DNA of 26,787 bases from JBOGEB01 sp050743125. Lineage in GTDB: Bacteria > Actinomycetota > Nitriliruptoria > Euzebyales > Egibacteraceae. The first letter of the stretch is position 1; every line of letters starts with the position of its first letter. The translations under genes were made by a program, and so were the position numbers. Where the stretch lies: assembly GCA_050743125.1 (NCBI GenBank), contig JBOGEB010000042.1, forward strand, positions 1 through 26,787, written 5' to 3'. Below are positions 14,791 to 24,743 of this stretch, piece after piece. The notes under the pieces are model-generated. The model saw only the letters and a list, made by a program, of their open reading frames with translations, was not told where the DNA came from and did no database searches.

Positions 14791-17742
14791 TCAAGAGTAA
14801 AAGGTCCGTTTGTGGGCTTTGCGGATGCGGCGCATGGCACGGTCGAGGTCTTCGGTGAGGGCTTGGACGCCGGCGTAGCCGAGGAGGCGGGCGAGGTGCT
14901 CGCGGTCGCCGCGGCCGGGCGGCAGCCGGTCGGTGTCGCGATGCCCGGCCAAGTAGAGCGCGTTGCGCGCCCGGCCCAACAACAGCCAGCCGTCGCGCAG
15001 CCACTGCGCGTCCTGGGCGGACAACAGGCCGGCCTGCTCGCAAGCGGCGAGGCCAGCCAGCGTGCCCGGGCAGCGCAGCGCGGGGAGCCTGCCCCCGTGC
15101 GCGAGCTGGAGCAGCTGGACGGTCCACTCCACGTCGCTCATGCCGCCTGGGCCGAGCTTGAGGTCTCCGCGCGAGGCCACTGGCCGGGCGGGCCGGGACC
15201 GTGCGGCTGGGGGCCACCGGTGGCCGGGTCGGTTCGTGGCACCGCCCGCCCCCCGCTCGTGCTCGACCCGCGCTTTCATCACACGGACCGCCTGGAGGCG
15301 GTCAGGGGGGACCTCGACCGGGTAGACGAGCGGGGCGACGGCCTGGACGAAGGTCTCGCCCAACGTCCGGTCGCCGGCGACGGGGCGGGCTTGGGTCAAC
15401 GCCTGAAGCTCCCAGTCCTCGCTCCAGCGCCGATAGTAGGCGCGGTACGAGTCGAGGGTCCGCCCGAGCGGGCCGTCACGGCCCTCGGGCCGCAGGTTCA
15501 CGTCGACGCGGAACACCTGCCCCTCCGGCGTGACGCCGGACAGCAGGCGGAGCAGCCGCTCGGTAGCGGTCAGCGCCTCGTCGCGCTTCTCGGCGGGTTC
15601 GAAGACGACGAGCACGTCAAGGTCGCTCGCGTAGCCGAGCTCGTGACCGCCGAGTTTGCCCATGCCGATGATCGCAAGCCGCACACCGGCGGGCACAGTC
15701 AGCGCGACCGCGGCCTCCAGGCAGGCTTCGGCGAGGCCGGTCAGCTCACCCATGACGTCGGTCAGCGTCGCGTGCCCGCCGAGGTCGCGCACTGCCGTCC
15801 GCGCGACCTCCCGCCGCCGCAGCCGCCGCAGCGCGTCCGCGGTGACGGCCTCGCCTCCCGCACGGCGAACCACGCCGTCGGCCAGCCGCCGGTAGTCGGC
15901 CGCATCCAGCGCGCGGGTGAGCTCAGGGAGGTCGGCCAGGGAGCCGATGACCTCGGGCTGGCGCTCGAGCCACTCGCCGACCCGCCGGCTACGGCCGAGG
16001 ATCCGGGCAAGGAGATCCCCGACCGGCGGAGTGTCGCGGAGGGCGCGGAGGAAGAACGGCGAGCCGCCGAGGCGCTCGGCGAGCGAGCGCAGCCCGGCGA
16101 GCCCCCCGTCCGGGTCGGGCTGTCCAGCCAGCGTCTCCAGCAACGCGGGCAGAAGGGTGCGGAGAACCTGGGCCGAGCGGCCGACCCCGCCGGCGAGCGC
16201 CTCGATGTGCGCGACCGCTCCGGCTGCGTCGCGGAAGCCGAGCGCGGCCAGCCGCTCCCTGGCCGGCTCGCCGGAGAGCACAACCTGTTCGGCGCCGAGC
16301 TGCGCGAACCGCGACAGGAGTGGCCGGTAGAACAGCTTCTCGTGCAGCCGGCGGACCGCGCTCCGCATTCGCCCGTACTCGCGGTCGAACTGCGCAAGCG
16401 CCGTCGCCGCGGTGATGTCTCGGAAGCCGACCGCGCGCGCGAGCCGGTAGCGCGCGGCGTCGTCGCTCGGGATCGTGTGCGTGCGGAGCAGCCGGTGGAG
16501 CTGGAGCCGATGCTCGACCGTGCGGAGGAAATCGTAGGCGTCGGAGAACAGCGCGGCGTCACCGTTGCCGACATAGCCGCCGCGGGCCAGTGCGCCGAGA
16601 GCCTCCAGAGTGTTCGGGCTGCGGAGCGTCTGATCGTGGCGGCCGTGGACGAGCTGGAGGAGCTGGACGGCGAACTCGATGTCGCGCAGCCCACCCGGGG
16701 CGAGCTTGACCTGGCGGGAGCCGTCACGCCGGACCTGACGGGAGCTCTCTACCACTCCCTTCATCCGCTGAATCTCGGCGACCGCCTCCACGTCCAGACG
16801 GTCGGGCCAGACGTACGGCGAGACCAGCGTCATGAACGCAGCGCCCAGGTCGGGGTCGCCGGCGACCGGGCGGGCTTTGAGCAGCGCCTGGAACTCCCAC
16901 GTCTTCGCCCACCGCCCGTAGTAGGCGGCGTAGGCGTCGAGGCTCCTCGACAGCCGCCCGTCCCGCCCCTCCGGCCGCAAGCTCGCGTCGATCTCGTACG
17001 CCCGCCCGTCGGGGGTGGCCTCGCCGAGCAGGGCGAGGAGCTGCCGCGCCGCGCGTGTGGCCTCGGCGAGGTCGCCGTCGTGGACGAACAGGACATCGAC
17101 GTCGGAGACGTAGTTGAGCTCCCGCCCGCCGAGCTTGCCCATGCCGATCACCGCGATCCGCGTGGCGGACTTGCCGCTGACGTGGTCGAGCGCCGCGGCG
17201 AGGACGCCGTCGGCCAGCGCGGACAGCTCCCGGGACGCGGTCGGCGTGTCGATCACGCCGAGCAGATCCCGGGCGGCCACCCGGAGCAGTCCCCGGCGCT
17301 GGACCCTGACGAGCGTGCGCGCCACCTCATCGGAGGCGACCGCGATCGCCTCCGCCTCACGCGAGCGGACCTCGTCGGCGCTCCACGGCCCGAGGTCGCC
17401 GTCGAGCACCGCGAGCGCGTCGGGGTCCGCAGTGAGCAAGGCCCCCAGGGCCTCGCTGGCGCCCGCGACGACCGCGGCGCGGGCGAGCAGCCGAGGGTCG
17501 GCGGCCAACCGCTGGAAGGCCGACGGGTAGCGCTCGGCGAGCTGGGCGAGCGCCGGCAGCGCGACGTCGGCGTTGGCGGCGGCCGCGATCGCCTCGACGA
17601 TCGCCCAGCAGCTCGCGGTCGGCCCCCCCTCGTCCCATGCCCCGAGGGTCCGAAGGGCTCTGGCCGCGCTGTCGGCGTCCACGCCGAGGCGGGCCAGCAC
17701 GGCCTGCGCAGTCTGGGTCCGCCCGTCAGTACCCGCAGTCAT
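14791..17742 (-). CDS. glnE: Bifunctional glutamine synthetase adenylyltransferase / adenylyl-removing enzyme
   Basis: GlnE adds AMP to, and removes it from, a tyrosine of glutamine synthetase according to nitrogen state. The 983-residue product has the duplicated layout of the family: a removal-type nucleotidyltransferase domain (GMGKLGGRELNYVSDVDV, about 200-217), a linker, and an adenylylation domain (GMGKLGGHELGYASDLDV, about 692-709), each followed by helical bundles. Both carry the GMGKLGG and D-x-D metal motifs. About residues 830-853 hold a low-complexity Arg/Pro/Ala insertion just before the segment KLGPGGMSDVEW. Its ATG lies 3 bp after the glnA stop, so the two are co-translated. 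The restriction system begins 28 bp downstream. Confidence 0.97.
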   Translation of the reverse strand: MTAGTDGRTQTAQAVLARLGVDADSAARALRTLGAWDEGGPTASCWAIVEAIAAAANADVALPALAQLAERYPSAFQRLAADPRLLARAAVVAGASEALGALLTADPDALAVLDGDLGPWSADEVRSREAEAIAVASDEVARTLVRVQRRGLLRVAARDLLGVIDTPTASRELSALADGVLAAALDHVSGKSATRIAVIGMGKLGGRELNYVSDVDVLFVHDGDLAEATRAARQLLALLGEATPDGRAYEIDASLRPEGRDGRLSRSLDAYAAYYGRWAKTWEFQALLKARPVAGDPDLGAAFMTLVSPYVWPDRLDVEAVAEIQRMKGVVESSRQVRRDGSRQVKLAPGGLRDIEFAVQLLQLVHGRHDQTLRSPNTLEALGALARGGYVGNGDAALFSDAYDFLRTVEHRLQLHRLLRTHTIPSDDAARYRLARAVGFRDITAATALAQFDREYGRMRSAVRRLHEKLFYRPLLSRFAQLGAEQVVLSGEPARERLAALGFRDAAGAVAHIEALAGGVGRSAQVLRTLLPALLETLAGQPDPDGGLAGLRSLAERLGGSPFFLRALRDTPPVGDLLARILGRSRRVGEWLERQPEVIGSLADLPELTRALDAADYRRLADGVVRRAGGEAVTADALRRLRRREVARTAVRDLGGHATLTDVMGELTGLAEACLEAAVALTVPAGVRLAIIGMGKLGGHELGYASDLDVLVVFEPAEKRDEALTATERLLRLLSGVTPEGQVFRVDVNLRPEGRDGPLGRTLDSYRAYYRRWSEDWELQALTQARPVAGDRTLGETFVQAVAPLVYPVEVPPDRLQAVRVMKARVEHERGAGGATNRPGHRWPPAARSRPARPVASRGDLKLGPGGMSDVEWTVQLLQLAHGGRLPALRCPGTLAGLAACEQAGLLSAQDAQWLRDGWLLLGRARNALYLAGHRDTDRLPPGRGDREHLARLLGYAGVQALTEDLDRAMRRIRKAHKRTFYS

Positions 17743-17745
17743 CCC

Positions 17746-19071
17746 CTACAGCGTAGGCAAGTATCTCGCCAGCTCGTAGGGGGTGACCTGAGAACGGTAT
17801 TCATCCCACTCCGAGCGCTTGTTGCGGAGGAAGAACTCAAAGACGTGCTCGCCGAGCGCCTCGGCGACGAGCTCGGACTCCTCCATCTCACGGAGCGCCT
17901 CGTCGAGGTTGCGGGGCAGGCTCCCGATGCCGGCGGCCCGCCGCTGCGCGTCGGTCATCTCGTAGATGTTGTCGGACGTCTCGGGCCCCAGCTCGTAGCC
18001 CTTCTCGACTCCCCGCAAGCCGGCTGCCAGGATGATCGCGAACGCGAGGTACGGGTTGCAGGCAGGGTCGGGAGCGCGGAACTCGATCCGCGCCGCCGAC
18101 GGCTTGCGCGGCTTGTACATCGGCACCCGCACGAGGGACGAGCGGTTGTGCCGGCCCCACGAGACGTAGACGGGCGCCTCGAACCCCGGGACCAGCCGCT
18201 TGTAGGAGTTCACCCACTGACAGCAGATCGCGGTGATCTCGCGCGCGTGGGCCAGCAGCCCGGCGATGAACTGCCTCGCGGTGTCCGACAGGTGGTAGGG
18301 GTGGCCCGGGTCGTAGAACACGTTCGTGTCGCCGTCGAACAGCGAGACGTGCGTGTGCATCGCGCTGCCCCAGTGCTCGGCCAAGGGCTTGGGCATGAAC
18401 GTCGCGTAGATCCCGCGAGCGAGCGCGACCTCCTTGGTGACCAACCGGTAGGTCATCACGCTGTCGGCCATCGTCAGCGCGTCGGCGTAGCGGAGGTCGA
18501 TCTCGTGCTGGCTGGGCGCGACCTCGTGGTGCGAGTACTCGACCGAGATCCCCATCTGCTCGAGCAGCTCGATCGCGTGGCGGCGGAAGTCGGACTGGAT
18601 GTCGAGCGGGGTGAGGTCGAAGTAGGAGGCCTGGTCGAGGGGCGTCGGGTCGTTCGGGCCCTTGAACAGGAAGAACTCCATCTCGGGATGGACGTAGTAG
18701 CTGAAGCCCATCTCCGCCGCCTTCGCCAGGTTTCGGCGGAGCACCTGCCGCGGGTCGGCCCCGAACAGCTCGCCCTCAGGCGTGCGGATGTCGCAGAACA
18801 TCCTCGCGACCCCGGGCGCCTCGGCCTTCCACGGAAGCACCTGGAACGTCGACGGGTCCGGCATCGCGAGCATGTCCGACTCCTGGATGCGCGCGAACCC
18901 GTCGACCGCCGACCCGTCGAACCCGATCCCCTCGACGAACGCCCCCTCCAGCTCCGAGGACGTGATCGCCACGGACTTCAGCATCCCGAGCACGTCGGTG
19001 AACCACAGCCGAACGAAGCGGATGTCCCGCTCCTCCACCATTCGCAGGACGTACTCCTGCTGTTTGTCCAC
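17746..19071 (-). CDS. glnA: Glutamine synthetase, GlnA2-like
   Basis: It makes glutamine from glutamate, ammonia and ATP. The 441-residue product starts at GTG 19071 (DKQQEYVLRMVEERD) after an AAAGG-type Shine-Dalgarno site; the frame stays open to 19230 but the extra 53 residues are arginine-rich and not family-like. Visible motifs are the beta-grasp segment VRLWFTDVLGMLKSV, GIGFDGSA, the metal ligands around EMEFF, GSAMHTHVSL, and the NRSSLVRVP segment. It resembles the mycobacterial GlnA2 (Rv2222c) more than GlnA1, and that gene is also followed by glnE. Tyr370 in SDNIYEMT lies where adenylylated enzymes carry the modified tyrosine. A minus-strand -10-like TACGAT (19139-19134) lies about 60 bp upstream. 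Confidence 0.96.
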   Translation of the reverse strand: MDKQQEYVLRMVEERDIRFVRLWFTDVLGMLKSVAITSSELEGAFVEGIGFDGSAVDGFARIQESDMLAMPDPSTFQVLPWKAEAPGVARMFCDIRTPEGELFGADPRQVLRRNLAKAAEMGFSYYVHPEMEFFLFKGPNDPTPLDQASYFDLTPLDIQSDFRRHAIELLEQMGISVEYSHHEVAPSQHEIDLRYADALTMADSVMTYRLVTKEVALARGIYATFMPKPLAEHWGSAMHTHVSLFDGDTNVFYDPGHPYHLSDTARQFIAGLLAHAREITAICCQWVNSYKRLVPGFEAPVYVSWGRHNRSSLVRVPMYKPRKPSAARIEFRAPDPACNPYLAFAIILAAGLRGVEKGYELGPETSDNIYEMTDAQRRAAGIGSLPRNLDEALREMEESELVAEALGEHVFEFFLRNKRSEWDEYRSQVTPYELARYLPTL

Positions 19072-19210
19072 GGCGCCCTGCCTTTCCGTGCGCCCCTCGT
19101 TCGTGGGGGCATTCCCCCGCTCCCTTAGCGAGGATCGTAGCGTTGCCACTGGTCGGCCGTATATCCGCAAAGTCACGCGCATGCGGGCTCGGCTCGGTCC
19201 TTTCCCTCTT

Positions 19211-19251
19211 GGCAAGGGTTTCAGACGCATGTGTCTGAAATTTGGCCCCAG
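19211..19251. repeat. Degenerate intergenic palindrome between glnA and nadE
   Basis: TTTCAGAC (19219-19226) pairs with GTCTGAAA (19233-19240) around GCATGT, itself nearly self-complementary. The flanks GGCAAGG and TTTGGCC echo the outer stem of the 9161 palindrome, and the centre GCATG is shared. It may be an eroded member of the same family. It lies in the 241-bp divergent intergenic region. Confidence 0.55.
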
Positions 19252-19312
19252 GCGCTCCGGCGGACGGTCGCGCCTGCCGGTGTGCCCAGCGTGGCGGGGA
19301 TAAGGTGTCCCG

Positions 19313-20983
19313 ATGCGCCTCGCTCTTGCTCAGCTCAACCCGATCGTCGGTGACTTAGGCGGCAACGCGGAGGCTCTGCGAGCCGCGTATGCGCGGGCTG
19401 TGGCGGCCGGCGCCGACATCGTGTGCGCCGGTGAGCTCGCCCTGACGGGCTACCCGCCTGAGGACCTCGTGCTCAAGCGCGCGTTCGTCGAGGCTGCCGG
19501 CCAGGCGCTGCGCGACCTCGCCGGGGCGATCGGGCCGGCAGCCCTCGTCGTCGGCTTTGTCGAGGACCTGCGCGGGGCACCTGCGGAGTCGTGGCGGGCG
19601 GTCACCAGCGAGGCCCGGCAGTATCCGCCGCTGGCTGACGCCGCCGCGGTCCTCCGCGACGGCCGGGTCGAGGCGACCTACCGCAAGCAGCGGCTCCCGA
19701 ACTACGGGGTGTTCGACGAGGCCCGCTACTTCATGGCCGGCACCGGCCCTCCGGTGGTCGTCGACGTGGCCGGCGCTCGTGTCGGCGTCACCGTCTGCGA
19801 GGACCTGTGGGGCGACGGCGGCCCCGTCGATGAGGCGGCCGCTCGCGCCGCTCAGGTCGTCCTCAACCTCAACGCGAGCCCCTACAGCCGCGGAAAGCGT
19901 GCCCAGCGCGAGCGCTGGGCGGCCGCGCACGCCCGGGCGACCGGCGCGTGGATCGCCTACGCTCACCAGGTCGGCGGCCAGGACGAGATCGTGTTCGACG
20001 GCGACTCGTTCGTCATGGCGCCGGACGGCGCCGTGGTCGCGAGGGCGTCGCAGTTCGAGCCCGACCTGCTCGTCGTCGACCTGCCGGTGGGACGTGCGGC
20101 GCCCGAGAGGGTGGTGGCGCCCGTCCCCGCCGAGCGGCTCGACCCCGTCGCCGAGGTCTATGCCGCGCTCGTGCTCGGCACCCGCGACTACGCGCGGAAG
20201 AACGGGTTCGCCGGCGCGCTCGTCGGCCTGTCCGGCGGAATCGACTCGGCGCTGGTCGCGACGATCGCGGCCGACGCGCTCGGCTCTGACGCGGTCACCG
20301 GCGTGCTCATGCCGTCCCCGTACTCCTCGCGAGGGTCGGTGACCGACGCGCGCAAGCTTGTCGCGAACCTCGGGATCCGTTCTTGGACCTTGCCGATCGA
20401 CGACATGATGTACGGGTTCGGCAGTGTCCTGCGCCAGGCGTTCGTTGGCACCGAGCCTGGCCTTGCCGAGGAGAACATCCAGTCCCGTATCCGCGGAACG
20501 CTGCTCATGGCGCTGTCGAACAAGTTCGGCGACATCGTCCTGGCCACCGGCAACAAGAGCGAGTACGCGGTCGGTTACGCGACGCTCTACGGCGACATGG
20601 CCGGCGGGTTCGCGGTGATCAAGGACGTGCCGAAGACGCTCGTCTACGAGCTGTGCCGCCACCGCAACCAGGCCTGCGGCGTCGTGCCTCAGGAGGTGCT
20701 CGACAAGGCCCCGTCGGCCGAGCTTCGGCCCGGCCAGCTCGACACCGACTCGTTGCCCCCCTACGACGTCCTCGACCCGATCATCGACGCCTACGTCGGC
20801 CACGACCGGTCGGTCGCCGACATTGTCGCCGACGGCTTCGACGAGCGGGTCGTCCGTGCCGTCGTCCGTTTGGTGGACCGCGCCGAGTACAAGCGCCGCC
20901 AGGCCCCACCGGGTGTCAAGATCACCGACCGCGCCTTCGGCAAAGATCGCCGCCTGCCGATCACCAACGCCTGGTCCGGCTAG
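19313..20983 (+). CDS. nadE: Glutamine-dependent NAD+ synthetase
   Basis: It amidates nicotinic acid adenine dinucleotide to NAD+, taking ammonia from glutamine. The 556-residue product fuses an N-terminal nitrilase-like glutaminase (catalytic Glu41 in GELALTGYPPEDL, Lys125 in RKQRLPNYGVFDE, Cys162 in VTVCEDLWG) to a C-terminal synthetase with the PP-loop LSGGIDSAL near residue 306 and the TGNKSEYAVGY segment. This is the shorter of the two glutamine-dependent forms; the mycobacterial type is longer. ATG 19313 follows AAGGTG by about 8 nt. It diverges from glnA and converges on dtd, with the two stop codons sharing a hairpin. Confidence 0.97.
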   Translation: MRLALAQLNPIVGDLGGNAEALRAAYARAVAAGADIVCAGELALTGYPPEDLVLKRAFVEAAGQALRDLAGAIGPAALVVGFVEDLRGAPAESWRAVTSEARQYPPLADAAAVLRDGRVEATYRKQRLPNYGVFDEARYFMAGTGPPVVVDVAGARVGVTVCEDLWGDGGPVDEAAARAAQVVLNLNASPYSRGKRAQRERWAAAHARATGAWIAYAHQVGGQDEIVFDGDSFVMAPDGAVVARASQFEPDLLVVDLPVGRAAPERVVAPVPAERLDPVAEVYAALVLGTRDYARKNGFAGALVGLSGGIDSALVATIAADALGSDAVTGVLMPSPYSSRGSVTDARKLVANLGIRSWTLPIDDMMYGFGSVLRQAFVGTEPGLAEENIQSRIRGTLLMALSNKFGDIVLATGNKSEYAVGYATLYGDMAGGFAVIKDVPKTLVYELCRHRNQACGVVPQEVLDKAPSAELRPGQLDTDSLPPYDVLDPIIDAYVGHDRSVADIVADGFDERVVRAVVRLVDRAEYKRRQAPPGVKITDRAFGKDRRLPITNAWSG

Positions 20984-21000
20984 TGCGGGCTCAGCCGGAC
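20974..21000. terminator. Bidirectional hairpin shared by the nadE and dtd ends
   Basis: GTCCGGCT (20974-20981) pairs perfectly with AGCCGGAC (20993-21000) around 11 nt. The stems overlap the nadE stop codon (20981-20983) and the dtd stop codon (20991-20993), so one structure could end both convergent transcripts. There is no T-run. Confidence 0.5.
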
Positions 21001-21428
21001 TCGCGGCGCAGGTGGATCGTCACGGGGCCGTCGGCGACCAGCTCGATCTCCATGTGGGCGCCGAAGGTGCCCGTGGCGGTCGGGACGGTGAGCGCCGCGC
21101 AGTAGGCGTCGTAGAGCGCCTCGGCGCGCTCGGGCGGGGCGGCGTCGGTGAAGGAGGGGCGTCGGCCCTTGCGCGCGTCGGCGTAGAGCGTGAACTGGCT
21201 GATCGCGAGCACGCCCCCGCCGACCTCGACGACCGAGCGGTTCATGGAGTCGCGCTCATCGCGGAAGATCCGCAGCGCCTCGGTCTTCGCGGCGAGCCAG
21301 ACGGCGTCGGACTTGGTGGAGCGATGTCCGACGCCGACGAGCGCGAGCAGCCCGACCCCGATCGCGCCGACGACCTCGCCATCGACGCGTACCGCCGCCT
21401 GGCCCACCCGCTGGAGCACGATCTGCAT
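20991..21428 (-). CDS. dtd: D-aminoacyl-tRNA deacylase
   Basis: This enzyme hydrolyses D-aminoacyl-tRNA (and glycine mischarged on tRNA-Ala), protecting translation. The 145-residue product has the family's SQFTLYAD motif at about residues 76-83 and the cross-subunit Gly-Pro motif near the C terminus (GPVTIHL), plus RKGRRPSF. The length is typical. It is convergent with nadE, with 7 bp between the stop codons, and divergent from panB across 103 bp. Confidence 0.96.
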   Translation of the reverse strand: MQIVLQRVGQAAVRVDGEVVGAIGVGLLALVGVGHRSTKSDAVWLAAKTEALRIFRDERDSMNRSVVEVGGGVLAISQFTLYADARKGRRPSFTDAAPPERAEALYDAYCAALTVPTATGTFGAHMEIELVADGPVTIHLRRESG

Positions 21429-21531
21429 AGACGGACCCTACCCGGGCGCACGTACACTGGCGGTGCCGCTGGACCCGCGAGTGCCGCCGTCACTGCGGAG
21501 GCCGGGCTGGCAGGCGTAAGGAGTTTCCCTC

Positions 21532-22626
<1,095 letters not shown>

Positions 22627-22643
22627 AGCGAGCTTGGCCGCTC

Positions 22644-22664
22644 GTGACGCCCGCCAGGCGTCAC
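22644..22664 (+). terminator. Probable panB terminator hairpin
   Basis: GTGACGCC (22644-22651) pairs with GGCGTCAC (22657-22664) around CGCCA, 18 bp after the panB stop codon. There is no T-run. The flank CGAGCTTGGCC resembles the flank of the 22746 repeat. Confidence 0.5.
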
Positions 22665-22745
22665 ACCGTCCGTGCGAGCACGAAGCACATGGCTGACGGC
22701 GTCGAACGTGGAAGACGGCTACCGCCAACAACTGGCCGAGGCGGT

Positions 22746-22812
22746 GATCGCCTGTCGAGCTTGTGGCCAGGATTCGTCACGCATGCGTGACGAATCCTGG
22801 CCGTACGGACGT
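22746..22812 (-). repeat. 67-bp dispersed repeat, copy 2, with a perfect 38-bp palindrome
   Basis: Positions 22765-22802 form a perfect spacerless palindrome (19 + 19 bp) with the same inner sequence as 9163-9200. The flanks match copy 1 in reverse orientation, with only two differences over 67 positions, next to the palindrome's outer end. It lies between two plus-strand genes. Confidence 0.9.
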
Positions 22813-22848
22813 TCGGGATGGAGCTGGCCGTGCCATGCTGACTAGCAG

Positions 22849-22864
22849 ACACGGGAAACCGTGT
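22849..22864 (+). other. Hairpin with GAAA tetraloop in the peptidase leader
   Basis: ACACGG (22849-22854) pairs with CCGTGT (22859-22864) around the loop GAAA, a stable RNA tetraloop, about 100 bp upstream of the M20 peptidase coding start. It may belong to its leader RNA. Confidence 0.4.
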
Positions 22865-22957
22865 GCATGCGTCAAGTCCACCCGAATGTCGTGTTGAGGA
22901 GAATTCTCGGACTCGACGCAGACAGCGCCTCCACGCATCCTGGGACTGGCACGAGCC

Positions 22958-22963
22958 AGGAGG
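22958..22963 (+). promoter_or_regulatory. Strong Shine-Dalgarno site aimed at an ATA codon
   Basis: AGGAGG is followed 6 nt later by ATA (22970-22972), in frame with the M20 peptidase. Reading from there gives MPETSRYTRRHVLQIAAW, a twin-arginine signal start. No ATG, GTG or TTG occurs in this frame between the upstream stop (22895) and GTG 23003. Confidence 0.7.
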
Positions 22964-23002
22964 CCGTCGATACCCGAGACGTCCCGGTACACCCGTCGTC
23001 AT

Positions 23003-24496
23003 GTGCTCCAGATCGCCGCCTGGTCAGGAGGACTGGTCGCCGCCGCGTGCCTGCGCGAGGCAGCCGGCCCGACCACGGCTCCTGCCCCTCCAGGGTTCGA
23101 TCCGGCGGACCTGGACCCGCTTGCTCTCACCGTCAAGATGGTGCGGTTCGACACTTCGCACAACGGCGAGGGCGGGGTGACGCTGCCACACGCCGAGTGG
23201 TTGAAGGCCAAATGGGACGCCGCAGGTGTGGCGACCGAGATCATCCCGACGCCGAAGCGGGACAACGTCCATTTCATCGCTCGGATCAAGGGCGCGACCA
23301 CGCCGCCGCCGTTGCTCCTGCTCGGACACTCCGACGTCGTGTCCGTCGAGCAGGATCGCTGGACCGTCGACCCGTACGGCGGCGTGGTCAAAGACGGCTG
23401 GGTCTACGGGCGCGGCGCGCTCGACATGAAAGGAGCCAACGCCGCATTCATGAGCGCGCTGCTGCGCCACCTCAGCGAGGACGCAACCTTTGACCGCGAC
23501 ATCATCTTCCTGTCCGACTGCGATGAGGAGATCGGCCCGTACGGCACGCGGTGGCTGGCCGAGGGCCACTGGCGCAAGATCGACGCCGGCGTGGTGCTCA
23601 CCGAGGGCGGCTGGCTGCTGACGCAACGCGACGGTACGACTCCGATGGTCGCGACGCTGACCCGCCAGGACAAGATCAGCGCCCTCGTCGAGCTGAGCGC
23701 ACAGGGGACGACCACGCATTCCTCGAAGCCCCTGCCCGACGCGGCGCTCGTGCGCCTGAACCGTGCCCTCGCCCGCCTGTCGGACTACCAGCCCGGTGTG
23801 TTCATCAGCGACGTCGCCCGCGGCCACTTCGAAGCGCTGGCTGAGCGTACCGAGAACGCGAAGCTGGCCGCCGCGGTCCGGCTGATGCTGGGCGCGTCCG
23901 AGCAGCAGGAGCGCAACCGGGCGGGCGCGCTGGTGGTGGCGCTCAGCGACTACCCCGGGCTGCACAACGCGCTCATGCGACACACCTTCTCCTACGTCGT
24001 TCAGCAAGGCGGATACCGGGCGAACGTGGTTCCTGGCACCGCCACCGCCCAGGTGAACGTCCGGTTCATCCCCGGGGGTCCGAGCGTGGCGCAGACCTTG
24101 GAGGAGATGCGCGCGGCGATCGGTGACCCGCAGATCGGGATGCGCCTGACAGGGCTGCGCATGACCGACGAGACCCACGAGCAATTGCGGGCTCGGCTGG
24201 AGGAAACGATGGCCAAGCCCGCCTCCTCGATTGACACCGACGTCTTCCGCGCTTGGCAGCGGGCGGTCGCGACAACCTATCCTCAGGCCGTGGCCGTACC
24301 CGGGCTGTTCGAGGCAGGCACCAGCGGAGCCGTCTGGCGCCAGCGAGGCATCCCGGTCTACGGCGTGTACCCGTACGCAGTCGACAACGACACAATCAAC
24401 CGCATGCACGGAAACGATGAGCGCGTCCGCATCGACGCCCTCCGGCAAGGCACCCAGCTCATGTACGAGCTGTTCGGACACTTCCGGTCGCGCTGA
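23003..24496 (+). CDS. M20-family metallopeptidase, probably exported
   Basis: This is a zinc amidohydrolase of the M20/ArgE-DapE type that cleaves small peptides or N-acyl amino acids; its substrate is not known. Counting from GTG 23003 (497 residues), metal and catalytic residues are His109 and Asp111 (LGHSDVV), Asp141 (GRGALDMKG) and Glu175-Glu176 (SDCDEEIGP), followed by the dimerisation lid and a C-terminal metal-binding region (VYPYAVDNDTINRMHGNDER). The N-terminal stretch VLQIAAWSGGLVAAAC is hydrophobic and ends at a cysteine. In-frame codons just upstream add TRRH, making a Tat signal, so the natural start was probably 22970, now ATA. From GTG 23003 the twin arginines are lost and export would be doubtful. 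Confidence 0.88.
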   Translation: MLQIAAWSGGLVAAACLREAAGPTTAPAPPGFDPADLDPLALTVKMVRFDTSHNGEGGVTLPHAEWLKAKWDAAGVATEIIPTPKRDNVHFIARIKGATTPPPLLLLGHSDVVSVEQDRWTVDPYGGVVKDGWVYGRGALDMKGANAAFMSALLRHLSEDATFDRDIIFLSDCDEEIGPYGTRWLAEGHWRKIDAGVVLTEGGWLLTQRDGTTPMVATLTRQDKISALVELSAQGTTTHSSKPLPDAALVRLNRALARLSDYQPGVFISDVARGHFEALAERTENAKLAAAVRLMLGASEQQERNRAGALVVALSDYPGLHNALMRHTFSYVVQQGGYRANVVPGTATAQVNVRFIPGGPSVAQTLEEMRAAIGDPQIGMRLTGLRMTDETHEQLRARLEETMAKPASSIDTDVFRAWQRAVATTYPQAVAVPGLFEAGTSGAVWRQRGIPVYGVYPYAVDNDTINRMHGNDERVRIDALRQGTQLMYELFGHFRSR

Positions 24497-24688
24497 GGGC
24501 GCTCGACAGCTCCGGTCTGCTGCGGTACATCTCGTCTGCTGATTGAAGTCCAGGCAGCGTCCACACCGACAACGGCGCCAGCAGATCCTCACGCCCGTTC
24601 GCATAGCGGCATGAAACTCAAGGTGAGCAAGGCTTCTTTTGCCCACGTGGACCGCGATCTCCACAGTCTGGGACCTTCGGAGACGTAT

Positions 24689-24700
24689 GCTTGCGCAAGC
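24689..24700. promoter_or_regulatory. 12-bp palindrome upstream of the DUF2278 gene
   Basis: GCTTGCGCAAGC is a perfect palindrome 43 bp before the GTG start. A -10-like TATGCT (24686-24691) overlaps it, without a clear -35. It is a possible operator. Confidence 0.35.
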
Positions 24701-24743
24701 GGCTCACCCGAAGCGGCTCTGGGTGCGAGGAGAGGAAAGGAAC

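Larger units (their letters stand above)
22627..23002. other. Gene-free stretch between panB and the M20 peptidase
   Basis: No gene is supported here. It holds the panB terminator hairpin, the second copy of the 67-bp repeat, a small GAAA-loop hairpin, and at its end the Shine-Dalgarno site and signal-peptide codons of the peptidase (22958 onward). Confidence 0.6.

Noticed and set aside
14500..19128. A 1542-codon open frame on the plus strand
   Set aside because: It is antisense to glnE and glnA, rich in Arg, Gly and Val, and has no recognisable domain; GC-rich codon use keeps the opposite strand open.
22861..23493. Plus-strand open frames at the start of the M20 peptidase region
   Set aside because: They are in other frames, give Arg-rich sequence without homology, and overlap the clear peptidase frame.
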